Positions 15,501-23,220 of a stretch of 64,000 nt of DNA are shown piece after piece (positions within the stretch are counted from its first letter, which is position 1; each line of letters begins with the position of its first letter). The notes beneath the pieces were generated by a model. That model did not search any database. It saw only the letters and a list, made by a program, of their open reading frames with translations, and was not told the origin of the DNA. Source of the stretch: Pseudomonas asturiensis (lineage in GTDB: Bacteria > Pseudomonadota > Gammaproteobacteria > Pseudomonadales > Pseudomonadaceae); assembly GCF_900143095.1 (NCBI RefSeq), contig NZ_FRDA01000003.1, forward strand, positions 1-64,000, in the 5' to 3' direction. Both the position numbers and the translations under genes were made by a program.

Positions 15501-17717
15501 TTACGAGCGGTTGCGACGGGCGCGACGGCCAGCCAGCAACAGCAGAAGGAAGACCACGACAGCGCCCGGAATCAGCCACAGCAGCGACGGTTTGCGCCAC
15601 GCATCCAGACCGGTCGGTTCGTTGTCCTCGATCATCTGGCTGCCGGTCGGGTCGCGGGCGTCGAACGTGACGATCGGGCCACTGTCTGCCAGCAGCGTCG
15701 CATTGCCGCGTTCCAGTAGCAGCGGACGCGCAAAGTCCGGAGCCTGTCCGCCGAGGGTGCGATAGACCATGCCATGCTGGCTGCCCGCATCGATCACTTG
15801 CAGCGAGGCGAGGTGATTGAGCGTCTTGAGATCGAGCAGCGTCTGCTCTTTGTGATTGATCAGCAGGTGCCCGTCGCTTCCGACCCTGACCGATTCGGTG
15901 CTGTCTTTGACAGGCACTTCGAAGGCCAGAAACGCCTTCTCAGGCGTCACCGCGACGCTGATGTCGTCACTCACATTGAGTTGCGCACGCAGCGGCGAAA
16001 CGCCTGACGCGCTGGCGACACGGATAACCTGTGGCAGGCTGTCTGCCGGACGGTCCAGCCAGGTTTTGGGGATCATCACTTGAGTGCCGGCGGCGAAACG
16101 CGCCGCCATGCCGGAAAAGTCGTTGTCAGGGGTCACCTTGTCGATGACCACATGGCTGGTGGGCAATACCGAGATCGGGAACGCCTGCGGCGTCTCCAGG
16201 CACTGGTTGCTGACCGGTTGACGCTGAAAGGACACGCGCAATACGTTCTGTGCGGCCAGCGCGTAACGCGGAATACGGGCTTCGATGCGTTCTTTGCGGC
16301 CATCGGCATTCAGTTGCATGGCGCCGATCAGGTAGTCATTGAGAAATAGCGTGGCCACAGGTGGTGTGCCCGATGCTCCGGGCGCTGCAGCGACGTCGAT
16401 CATCGCGGTCACCGGGACACGACCGTCGTAGGCCACACTGCCCAGCGGGAACGAAGCACTCCAGTCGGTCTTGGCCAACACATCCACAGTGCCGGGTTTG
16501 CCACCCAGTCGGGTCAGCGCCACTCGGCCGTCTTCGCTGAGCGGCATGGCGGCTTCTTCGCCGATGGTCAATTGACGAGTGAGCGCCAGCTTGTTCCAGG
16601 CAGAGCTGAACAGGCCAATGGCTTTTTCGGCAGATTCAGGCTTGATCATTAGCAGGGCGCGATTGCCCAGTAACGCGAGGCTGACGTCGTTACCGGCAGA
16701 CGTGGCCATGGGCTTTTTGCCCTGACGCTCACGCCACTGGCCGAGTGCGCTGGCGGCCGAGGCATCGAGCCCTTGAACCTGCTGCTGCAAGGCGTTCAGC
16801 GAGTCGTCGATGGCCTTGAGCAATTGTGGATCGTTGATGGCCAGATCGGCCTGCAGTGCCGGGGTTTGGCCCAGCATCAGCAAGGCGCCGATTTCTGCCT
16901 GATTCTTCAGGGTGTACTGGCTCTGGCCGTCGAGGCTGGCAAACGCCGGGATCTGCTTCAGCTCGGCAGGTACACGCAGGCCGCTGAGGTCAATGCTGTC
17001 CTGCACGGCCGGAAACGGCAGAATCCTGGCCTGCTTGCCGATGCGTTCCAGCGCGACACCCAGACGCCAGGCAGCGTCATAACTGGCGCTGGACAACGTA
17101 CCGGGCGCGACCAGCAAGCCGGGTTTGCCCGGCAGCGCATTCCATGCCGCGCCGACATCCTGCAACTGGCTGGCGTCATAGCTGTACGTCAGGCGAGTGT
17201 GCGGATCGATGCGCAGCACATTGCCGATCGCCCGCTGATCTTCGCAGAGGGTTTTCGAAATCACCGACGACCAGGCGATGCCCAGTCGCACCGAGCCGGT
17301 TTCCCGCTTGCTTTTATCCACGCCCAGCGTCGCACTGGCATTGCCTTGCTCTTCGTTGAGACCCAGCGCGCGCACCGGATAACCGTCCAGCGACAGCAGC
17401 AGCGTATTACGACCCGCTTCGCCGTTCAGGTAGCTGGCATCGAAATTCAGGGTCGCGTCGGTCAATGCGACGTTGGCCGGAACCGGCAGATAAAACTCAC
17501 GGCGCGCATCGGTGGCGCTGAGAATGATCGGACGGTCGATGCCCAATTCTCGCAGTTCCACCACGCGCTCCTGATGGGCGTCGGTGGTGATGCGGTTGAT
17601 AGCCTGAGTCAACGGGCTTTCTGCAGCCAGTGCAAAGGTGGGCATCAGAGCCAGCAGGCTCATTCCGCAGGCAAGGGCGTTCAACGCGCCCGTGTTCACG
17701 GTAACGGAAGATTTCAT
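15501..17717 (-). CDS. BcsB-like periplasmic polysaccharide synthase subunit
   Basis: A 738-residue protein with a signal peptide (MKSSVTVNTGALNALACGMS ... ALAAE) and one C-terminal membrane anchor (PSLLWLIPGAVVVFLLLLL) followed by basic residues, the topology of cellulose synthase subunit BcsB. Paired carbohydrate-binding and flavodoxin-like domains are suggested by KTLCEDQRAIGNVL and NQCLETPQAFPIS, which resemble BcsB. The start at 17717 was chosen at the signal peptide. No BcsA or BcsC is nearby, and the adjacent synthase is NfrB, so it probably escorts an NfrB product. E. coli nfrAB lacks such a partner. Confidence 0.85.
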   Translation of the reverse strand: MKSSVTVNTGALNALACGMSLLALMPTFALAAESPLTQAINRITTDAHQERVVELRELGIDRPIILSATDARREFYLPVPANVALTDATLNFDASYLNGEAGRNTLLLSLDGYPVRALGLNEEQGNASATLGVDKSKRETGSVRLGIAWSSVISKTLCEDQRAIGNVLRIDPHTRLTYSYDASQLQDVGAAWNALPGKPGLLVAPGTLSSASYDAAWRLGVALERIGKQARILPFPAVQDSIDLSGLRVPAELKQIPAFASLDGQSQYTLKNQAEIGALLMLGQTPALQADLAINDPQLLKAIDDSLNALQQQVQGLDASAASALGQWRERQGKKPMATSAGNDVSLALLGNRALLMIKPESAEKAIGLFSSAWNKLALTRQLTIGEEAAMPLSEDGRVALTRLGGKPGTVDVLAKTDWSASFPLGSVAYDGRVPVTAMIDVAAAPGASGTPPVATLFLNDYLIGAMQLNADGRKERIEARIPRYALAAQNVLRVSFQRQPVSNQCLETPQAFPISVLPTSHVVIDKVTPDNDFSGMAARFAAGTQVMIPKTWLDRPADSLPQVIRVASASGVSPLRAQLNVSDDISVAVTPEKAFLAFEVPVKDSTESVRVGSDGHLLINHKEQTLLDLKTLNHLASLQVIDAGSQHGMVYRTLGGQAPDFARPLLLERGNATLLADSGPIVTFDARDPTGSQMIEDNEPTGLDAWRKPSLLWLIPGAVVVFLLLLLAGRRARRNRS

Positions 17718-17880
17718 CAGGCAGATCTCTTTGGGGCTCAAGGCCGTTGGGTCCAGGTGCGGGGCGGGCCCGCGAAAACGGTTGTACCGGCGCTCGGTCT
17801 GGACCGGGCGCCCTGAAGTGTTTGCGGGGTGTTCCCTGCAGGCTAACGGGTGTGTTCTTCGCGAGCCTTGCGTGCTCGCG

Positions 17881-19119
17881 CTAACGCGACATGGCGCGCA
17901 GCGGTTCAGGCTGGATTCGTGCTTCGGGAGGCAACCCGACCGGTTCGGAACGCCGGCGCGGCAGCTCGACGACAAACTCGGTGATCGGACGGCCCATCAG
18001 GACATCGACAATTCGCGCGCTGGCCTTGCCGTCGCCATAAGGATTGGCGGCGTGCGATGCGCTCTGCCAGAGCAGGTCGTCATCGAATAACGCGCTGACG
18101 CCCTGAATGATGGCGTCCGGCTCGGTGCCGACCAGGCGTACGGTGCCTGCTGCAACGGCTTCCGGGCGTTCGGTCACATCGCGCATCACCAGCACGGGCT
18201 TGCCCAGCGATGGGGCTTCTTCCTGCACGCCGCCCGAGTCGGTCAGGATCACATGGGCACGCTGCATCAGGCGCACAAATGACAGGTAGTCCAGCGGCTT
18301 GATCAGGTGCACGTTGGACAGATCGCCCAGGTGCTCGGAAACAGGACCCAGCACATTGGGGTTCAGGTGCACGGGGTAGACAATCTGCACATCGTCACGC
18401 AGCGCCAGCTCACGCAGGGCTTTGCAGATGTTCAGGAAACCGTCGCCGAAGTTCTCGCGGCGATGACCCGTCACCAGCAACACCTTGCGCTCAGGCACAA
18501 GGAACGAGAACTGTCGGTCAAGCGCATGACGCAGTTGGCGATTGCTGTCGATTCTCTGTGCGGTCATCTGCAGTGCATCGATTACCGTATTGCCGGTCAC
18601 GAAGGACACACCCTGAAGGCGCTCGCCCAGCACGTTGCGACGCGACTCGGCCGTCGGCGTGAACAGGTGATCGGAAATCAGATCGATGCACCGGCGGTTC
18701 ATCTCTTCCGGCCATGGCTGACGAATGTCGCCCGTGCGCAGACCGGCTTCGACGTGACCAATGGGGATGCGGCGATGAAAAGCTGACATGGCTGCGACCA
18801 TGGCCGAGGTCGTGTCGCCGTGGATCAGCACTTCGTCAGGCTGCATCTCTTCCAGGATCGGGTCGATGGCGGCGTATAACGCGGCCGTCAGAGAGTTCAG
18901 GGTCTGGTCAGGACGCATCACGTCGAGGCTGTAGTCGGCCTTCAGTTCGAACATGTCGAGCACCTGTTGCAGCATGCTCTGGTGCTGTCCGGTGATGCAG
19001 ATTCGCGAGTCGATACCAGGTTCCGCAGCGAGAGCCCTGACCAAGGGCGCCATCTTGATGGCCTCCGGTCGGGTACCAAAAATGGAAAGAACTTTCATTC
19101 TGGCGTGCTGAGTAGCCAT
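17881..19119 (-). CDS. wecB: UDP-N-acetylglucosamine 2-epimerase (non-hydrolysing)
   Basis: A 412-residue cytoplasmic enzyme that makes UDP-ManNAc from UDP-GlcNAc. Family motifs are intact: FGTRPEAIKMAPLV at the N terminus, HGDTTSAM, GHVEAGLRTGD, VTGHRRENFGDG, and DSGGVQEEAPSLGKPVLVMR near the C terminus. The ATG at 19119 has a strong GGGAGGAAATCA ribosome binding site. It is the first gene of the locus, 163 bp before the BcsB-like gene. UDP-ManNAc is the substrate of E. coli NfrB, so its place here supports a ManNAc polymer as product. A sigma-70-like promoter lies at 19292-19320. Confidence 0.93.
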   Translation of the reverse strand: MATQHARMKVLSIFGTRPEAIKMAPLVRALAAEPGIDSRICITGQHQSMLQQVLDMFELKADYSLDVMRPDQTLNSLTAALYAAIDPILEEMQPDEVLIHGDTTSAMVAAMSAFHRRIPIGHVEAGLRTGDIRQPWPEEMNRRCIDLISDHLFTPTAESRRNVLGERLQGVSFVTGNTVIDALQMTAQRIDSNRQLRHALDRQFSFLVPERKVLLVTGHRRENFGDGFLNICKALRELALRDDVQIVYPVHLNPNVLGPVSEHLGDLSNVHLIKPLDYLSFVRLMQRAHVILTDSGGVQEEAPSLGKPVLVMRDVTERPEAVAAGTVRLVGTEPDAIIQGVSALFDDDLLWQSASHAANPYGDGKASARIVDVLMGRPITEFVVELPRRRSEPVGLPPEARIQPEPLRAMSR

Positions 19120-19243
19120 TGATTTCCTCCCGCCCGTTAGAGGCGTCGCACAGCAGATGACCTGGGCTGCGAACAGCTCAAGCGATCAGCGATTTATTAA
19201 GTTTTTTCGGGCGGGAGAGATCGAAAGAGATGGTTCGATGTTC

Positions 19244-19258
19244 ACTTCAATGTGAAGT
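19244..19258. promoter_or_regulatory. Palindrome ACTTCA-ATG-TGAAGT in the wecB leader
   Basis: A perfect 6-bp inverted repeat with a 3-bp spacer, about 125 bp upstream of the wecB start and just downstream of the predicted transcription start. It would suit a repressor operator; no protein can be named. Confidence 0.35.
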
Positions 19259-19291
19259 AGCAGTAGGCCTTGTTACCCGGATTGGTGTCGA

Positions 19292-19320
19292 TTATTAGCA
19301 GATGATATTGATAATGCCAA
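19292..19320 (-). promoter_or_regulatory. Sigma-70-like promoter for the wecB-nfr locus
   Basis: On the minus strand TTGGCA (19320-19315) and TAATAA (19297-19292) are separated by exactly 17 bp. Transcription would begin near 19285, giving a leader of about 165 nt before wecB. Confidence 0.5.
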
Positions 19321-19765
19321 ACTTTTTTATCAGGTTTTTTACAGCTTGAAAGTGGCGGGAACTTTAAATTGATACGCGAGTCAGTAATGGGTTTTGCATC
19401 TTTTTTGTTGGCGTTTAGGCCAATGAATGCGGGGGTTTCAGGCGCAGATCATAACGTTTTATGAACTTTTTGCAATACGGTGTTGTATGCCGTTATTGTG
19501 GTGTTTCGAGGGGGGGAGGTCGTAAAAAAGCGCAGTGTGTTTATTGACGCCTGAATAATGGCACATCGCTTATCGGGTTATCGGAAAAATGGCGTTTATA
19601 TAATGACGGTGTAAGCGGGGCCGGACAACAGTCATTATAGGCCGTGCGGTTCAACTTGCTGGATAGCCCTGATCTGCTGTTAGAGGGCGTAGGAAACATG
19701 CGAAGTAGAGGCGTTGCGCAGGATTATTAGTTAAGGGCGGCAGTGCGAAGTGACAGATTGAATAT

Positions 19766-19789
19766 CGGCCCTTGCGAACGAAAGGGCCG
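19766..19789 (-). terminator. Hairpin downstream of yebG
   Basis: CGGCCCTT (19766-19773) and AAGGGCCG (19782-19789) form an 8-bp stem with an 8-nt loop just past the yebG stop. A T-run is missing on both strands, so termination would be weak or Rho-assisted. Confidence 0.45.
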
Positions 19790-19806
19790 TGGGTGACTGA
19801 AGTCGG

Positions 19807-20073
19807 TCAGCTGCCCGCTTGCTCAGCGTCAGTCAGCTCGCTGAGTGCAGAGGCGTTGTTCTTGAAGGCGGCGGCGAACACCGCCCGGTTCTTGGCCATG
19901 TAGATGCTTGCGTCTTCCGCGTGTTTTTCCGAAATGCCCGGTACGTTCTTGATCAGCACGTCAGTCAGCAGCTCGGCCAGCTCAAGCATCTGATCGTGTG
20001 CATCGGCGAGTTTACGGTCCACGAAAGTAGTCTCCAGATCGCGGGTACTGCGGTAAAGGGTTTCAACAGCCAT
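19807..20073 (-). CDS. yebG: YebG family DNA-damage-inducible protein
   Basis: An 88-residue protein starting MAVETLYRSTRDLETTFVDR, aligned with E. coli YebG (MAVEVKY start, then a KEADAYDKML-like helix, here RKLADAHDQMLELAELL). YebG is an SOS-regulated small protein of uncertain role. A canonical LexA box stands 121 bp upstream of the ATG, which fits LexA control here as well. It is monocistronic and divergent from psiE. Confidence 0.85.
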   Translation of the reverse strand: MAVETLYRSTRDLETTFVDRKLADAHDQMLELAELLTDVLIKNVPGISEKHAEDASIYMAKNRAVFAAAFKNNASALSELTDAEQAGS

Positions 20074-20193
20074 TTTGGCCTCGTCGTCATATCCAGTGTG
20101 GAAGGGCTAGACCCGGGCGCTCAGCGATTCACGCTCCGTGCCAGCGGGTGGTGCAACACAGTGATCCTGCCTGGCCGGTGAAAATGGCCATTA

Positions 20194-20209
20194 CTGTATT
20201 TTTGTACAG
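20194..20209 (-). promoter_or_regulatory. LexA (SOS) box of yebG
   Basis: CTGT-N8-ACAG at 20194-20209 with an AT-rich centre, a full match to the gammaproteobacterial LexA consensus. On the minus strand it overlaps a promoter-like TTATGC-N17-TACAGT, so bound LexA would block yebG transcription. It is about 213 bp from the divergent psiE gene, which it may also affect. Confidence 0.85.
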
Positions 20210-20421
20210 TATCCAGCATAAGCCAATCTACCCCTGCCTGAACAGTGGTGGGCGGATATTTTTCGATCCCCGATGTGCCTTGCGACAACCCGTCGCGCTC
20301 TCAACCATAGCCTATGGCCCTGTTCCTGCTTTAAAAAGCATGCCACACAGCGCGTCACACGCATTCAGCACCATCCGATCCGTTGCGGATCGTTATCACG
20401 AAGGTTCAGAGGTAGAGAGTC

Positions 20422-20910
20422 ATGGGAAACAAATGGGCAGAAAAAATGCGCCAGCGCGTTCATTCGCAGGCCGAGTCGCTGGGTAATCTCTGCGTGGAAA
20501 GCTTTCATTTTCTGGCGCTGTTCGCCATCGGGGCCATTACCGCGTGGGCATCGGTGGTGGCGTTTCTGGGCATGGTCGAGAAGGGTAACGTCACAGTCGA
20601 TGACATTCTGCTGCTGTTCATCTACCTCGAACTGGGGGCGATGACTGGGATTTATTTCAAGACCAACCATATGCCGGTGCGCTTCCTGATCTACGTGGCG
20701 ATCACTGCGTTGACGCGTCTGCTGATTTCGGACGTGTCGCACCATAATCCGCCTGACCTGGGCATCATCTATCTGTGTGGCGGCATCCTGTTACTGGCGT
20801 TTGCGATTCTGGTGGTGCGCTATGCGTCGTACAAATATCCGTCGGCCAAGATTCCCGATTCCTCAAGCCCCGTCAAAGGCGCGGTCACGGAAGAGAAGGG
20901 CGAAATCTGA
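20422..20910 (+). CDS. psiE: PsiE family inner-membrane protein
   Basis: A 162-residue protein with four hydrophobic segments (about residues 27-50, 60-80, 88-105 and 115-135) and the PsiE pattern ELGAMTGIYFKTNHMPVRFLIYVAITALTRL. E. coli PsiE is phosphate-starvation-inducible; the function is unknown. I see no clear Pho box in the 200 bp upstream, so phosphate control here is not supported by sequence. The cytoplasmic tail is short and charged. It is divergent from yebG and converges with the YXWGXW gene over a hairpin. Confidence 0.85.
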   Translation: MGNKWAEKMRQRVHSQAESLGNLCVESFHFLALFAIGAITAWASVVAFLGMVEKGNVTVDDILLLFIYLELGAMTGIYFKTNHMPVRFLIYVAITALTRLLISDVSHHNPPDLGIIYLCGGILLLAFAILVVRYASYKYPSAKIPDSSSPVKGAVTEEKGEI

Positions 20911-20918
20911 ATCAGGTG

Positions 20919-20945
20919 CAAGCGGCATCGGGAGTGATGCCGCTT
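20919..20945. terminator. Hairpin between convergent genes
   Basis: CAAGCGGCATC (20919-20929) and GATGCCGCTTG (20935-20945 region) form an 11-bp stem with a short loop between the psiE stop and the YXWGXW gene stop. There is no T-run, but the stem is strong and the position fits a shared terminator. Confidence 0.55.
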
Positions 20946-20960
20946 GATGGGAGGCAACGA

Positions 20961-21290
20961 TCAGTTGATCCAGACGCCGGCATGCCAGTGCCAGCCATCA
21001 CCTGCGCGTTCCCAGTGCGGATGCACGTAGCGATAGCCGGGGCGTTCCACTTCCCAGTGGCCGTGAACCGGCACGTAGCGTCCGCCGCTCCAGTGCCAGT
21101 AGCCGCGTGACCACACGTAGCCTTGGCGTGGGGCGGGTTCCACTTCGATGATTCGTTCAGGTGGCGGTTGTGGCGCGATGACTTCAACGTACTCATGGGG
21201 CGGTGGTCGTCGCTCATGGACGATTCGCTCCTCGACACAACCCGATGCTACAACCAGTGATGCAACCAGTATCCCGTAACGTAAGAACAT
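20961..21290 (-). CDS. YXWGXW-repeat lipoprotein
   Basis: A 109-residue exported protein. The signal peptide MFLRYGILVASLVVASGC ends in a lipobox (VASGC). The mature part has a proline-rich linker (about residues 28-55) and then three aromatic repeats of the YXWGXW type: GYVWSRGYWHWSGG, YVPVHGHWEVERPGY and YVHPHWERAGDGWHWHAG. The family (PF12779) is envelope-associated and of unknown function. It appears monocistronic. Confidence 0.85.
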   Translation of the reverse strand: MFLRYGILVASLVVASGCVEERIVHERRPPPHEYVEVIAPQPPPERIIEVEPAPRQGYVWSRGYWHWSGGRYVPVHGHWEVERPGYRYVHPHWERAGDGWHWHAGVWIN

Positions 21291-21518
21291 GCTGCCTCCT
21301 CGGAAATCATCCGCAGGTCAGGTAGAGCCGTGGGCGTTGCCCGGCGGCTCGAATGTCTTTGCTCAGGGTTGTTGTAACAGGTTGTATCTGTACTGACGCT
21401 GAACCCGTTTGCAGCGACTCAGGGCAGCGGGCAAACATCTGAAGGGTCAGGTGAGTCGGTTCAAGACGCTATGCAGGGCGGGAGCGAGGGCAGAGGCATC
21501 GCAGGGATGCCTTCTGGT

Positions 21519-21851
21519 TCAGAGCCCGGCAGCCTGAGGAGGGCGGTTGCGCAGCCAGTCCTGGTTGGACGGCGCAGGAGGCTGTTTCAAGGTTGCACCA
21601 TCGGTCATGGCGGCGAGAATCTTGATCGCGCTGTCGCCTCGCTCGATGGCGATGCCGAACTGCACGCTTTCGATCAGGCGACGCAGGCGCTCAGGGTCGT
21701 TGCGTTGAGCCGCGCTGATCAAACGCTTGGCAACCACGCCGCGCTCGTTGGAAAGCGTCAGCATGATGCTGCCGTCCAGTCCTTGAATACTCAGATTCAC
21801 CCGATAGTCAGGGTGGAATGTGTCCGTGATCATCTGAAAAGGATTGTCCAT
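21519..21851 (-). CDS. DUF3509 family protein
   Basis: A 110-residue soluble protein beginning MDNPFQMITDTFHPDYRVNLS, matching the Pseudomonas-restricted DUF3509 family (LSIQGLDGSIMLTLSNERGVVAKRLIS, RRLIESVQFGIAIERGDSA). The function is unknown. Several paralogues usually exist in one Pseudomonas genome. It is monocistronic, with a small GGCATC/GATGCC inverted repeat just past its stop (21497-21513 region). Confidence 0.85.
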   Translation of the reverse strand: MDNPFQMITDTFHPDYRVNLSIQGLDGSIMLTLSNERGVVAKRLISAAQRNDPERLRRLIESVQFGIAIERGDSAIKILAAMTDGATLKQPPAPSNQDWLRNRPPQAAGL

Positions 21852-22224
21852 ATCGTTTACCTGCTCAATGGTTCTGCCTGAATTGACCGAGTGTTGCTCC
21901 CTTTGGTTCTCAGCCGCTGATCAGCGGTCATGTTGCCCTGTTGTAGGACGATGCATGGTTCGGGCCACTCCCCGTGAGTGACGCGGTGTATTCGTCGAGG
22001 TACTCAAACGATGAACTCGGCCTCTTGCAGGTTTTGCTAGACGAGGCGGGCGTGAGCCTCGCTATTTAATTCGATGGACGGCAGCGCATGGATCATAGGG
22101 CTGCGAAAAGCGACCGGGTTTGTGATGACCAAAGATGTGCATCGACCTCGTGCGGTGCGCATTATTGTGCGCAACGTCAGGGTCTTGTGCGCGGTCGGAG
22201 TGGATTCGGTGCAAACCACAACAA
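21852..22224. other. Intergenic region without a gene
   Basis: About 370 bp between two minus-strand genes. No convincing reading frame was seen. A 6-bp stem (CGAGGC/GCCTCG near 22040-22060) is present. The right part must hold the end of the HPF-like transcript, and the left part the DUF3509 promoter. Confidence 0.5.
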
Positions 22225-22256
22225 AGAAGGGCGAACCCTTGCAGGTTCGCCCTTCT
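22225..22256 (-). terminator. Strong terminator hairpin after the HPF-like gene
   Basis: GAAGGGCGAACC (22226-22237) and GGTTCGCCCTTC (22244-22255) form a perfect 12-bp stem with a 6-nt loop, flanked by A/T pairs. It lies 40 bp past the stop of the HPF-like gene. Confidence 0.8.
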
Positions 22257-22294
22257 GTTTTGTTCGTGCAGCCGTTGCTTGCGTCGAAACTGAA

Positions 22295-22723
22295 TCAGCT
22301 CAAACGAGCGGCTTCTTTCTCCTGTTCTTTCTCCAGGAATTCCTCTTCGAGCAATGCGTCCGGGCTGACCGAATCCTCATCCGGCTCGGTCAGAACAGGT
22401 GCTGCGCCGCGCTTGCCGCGCAATTTGCCAAATAAGTGCTCAAGGGCGTGCTCGAGTTTTACCGCCGCGCCATCCACCGCCTGATCTACCGTATCGGCCT
22501 TGTGGGAAACAGAAATAGGTTGGTGTCCTTTTGGCCGGGCTTCCATCTGGCATTTGATGTCATGCGGGCCGGGCTTGTCGCCGTTTTCATCGCGGATGTG
22601 GACTTCTACGCGAGTCAGGTATTCATCGTAATGTTCGAGCGTGCTTTCAACGGTGGTACGAACCCACTCCTCCAGTCGGATACTGCTTTCGATGTGATTA
22701 TCGCTATTGACCTGGATTTGCAT
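22295..22723 (-). CDS. HPF/RaiA family ribosome-associated protein
   Basis: A 142-residue protein. The first ~105 residues follow the S30AE/HPF fold (MQIQVNSDNHIESSIRLEEWV, TRVEVHIRDENGD, VSHKADTVDQAVDGAAVKLEHALEHLFGKL). An acidic tail (about 110-142, rich in Glu) replaces the long dimerising domain of long HPF. It probably binds ribosomes under stress. It is not the rpoN-linked hpf, so it is likely a paralogue. A strong terminator follows. Confidence 0.8.
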   Translation of the reverse strand: MQIQVNSDNHIESSIRLEEWVRTTVESTLEHYDEYLTRVEVHIRDENGDKPGPHDIKCQMEARPKGHQPISVSHKADTVDQAVDGAAVKLEHALEHLFGKLRGKRGAAPVLTEPDEDSVSPDALLEEEFLEKEQEKEAARLS

Positions 22724-23018
22724 AGTTAATCCTTATTAGGGCTTGCTCGTGTGAGCCTGGACTGCGCGATCGCTCGCGGTTTCGTTTGCGCTCATTCACA
22801 GTGTTGGCGGCAATGCCCCAACAATTCAACCCCAATATGGAAGAAATATTTCGCAGTAGAAAAAAACAGGAATGGGTTGAACGAAAATTCCACACTTTGA
22901 CCCTCCCGATTTCCTACCGACGCGCCTGGGAGGAGATGAAATCGGGATACTGAATGGCAAGGCGTTCCCATGCAGATCACTCATCGTCATACACAAATCC
23001 TGCTGCAGCCAACGACCT

Positions 23019-23104
23019 GTGGGAGGCGGCCTGCCGGCGATGCGTTCTTCGCAGCGACCTATCGGCGACTGAACGGACGTCATCGCCGGCAAGCCGCCTC
23101 CCAC
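23019..23104. repeat. REP doublet, GGCGGC-TGCCGGCG type
   Basis: GTGGGAGGCGGCCTGCCGGCGATG at the left is mirrored by CATCGCCGGCAAGCCGCCTCCCAC at the right, with about 35 bp between. The sequence following (about 23110-23160) resembles the flank of the 39-kb array. It fills the roughly 500-bp gap upstream of the HPF-like gene and past fecA. Confidence 0.85.
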
Positions 23105-23220
23105 GGGGTGTGCATGCAGTCAGACCTTTTCGTTTTGGCCCCATTTTGCGCGTCTTCTGGGCTTGGGTGTAACGATGAGCGCAGAGCATGGGAGCGATCA
23201 ATCACGTCAGGAAAATTGCA

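Larger units (their letters stand above)
19120..19765. other. Long AT-rich intergenic region upstream of wecB
   Basis: About 650 bp with no convincing gene in any frame. It is visibly AT-richer than its surroundings, with several T-runs. It contains the promoter candidate at 19292-19320 and the palindrome at 19244-19258. No JUMPstart element was seen. Its length suggests room for several regulators of the exopolysaccharide locus. Confidence 0.6.

Noticed and set aside
19463..19490. AlgU-type promoter beginning GAACTT in the wecB upstream region
   Set aside because: It points away from wecB, has no -10 match at the right distance, and has no plus-strand gene downstream.
20211..20421. Pho box ahead of psiE
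   Set aside because: No CTGTCAT-like direct repeats with 11-bp spacing are visible in this interval.
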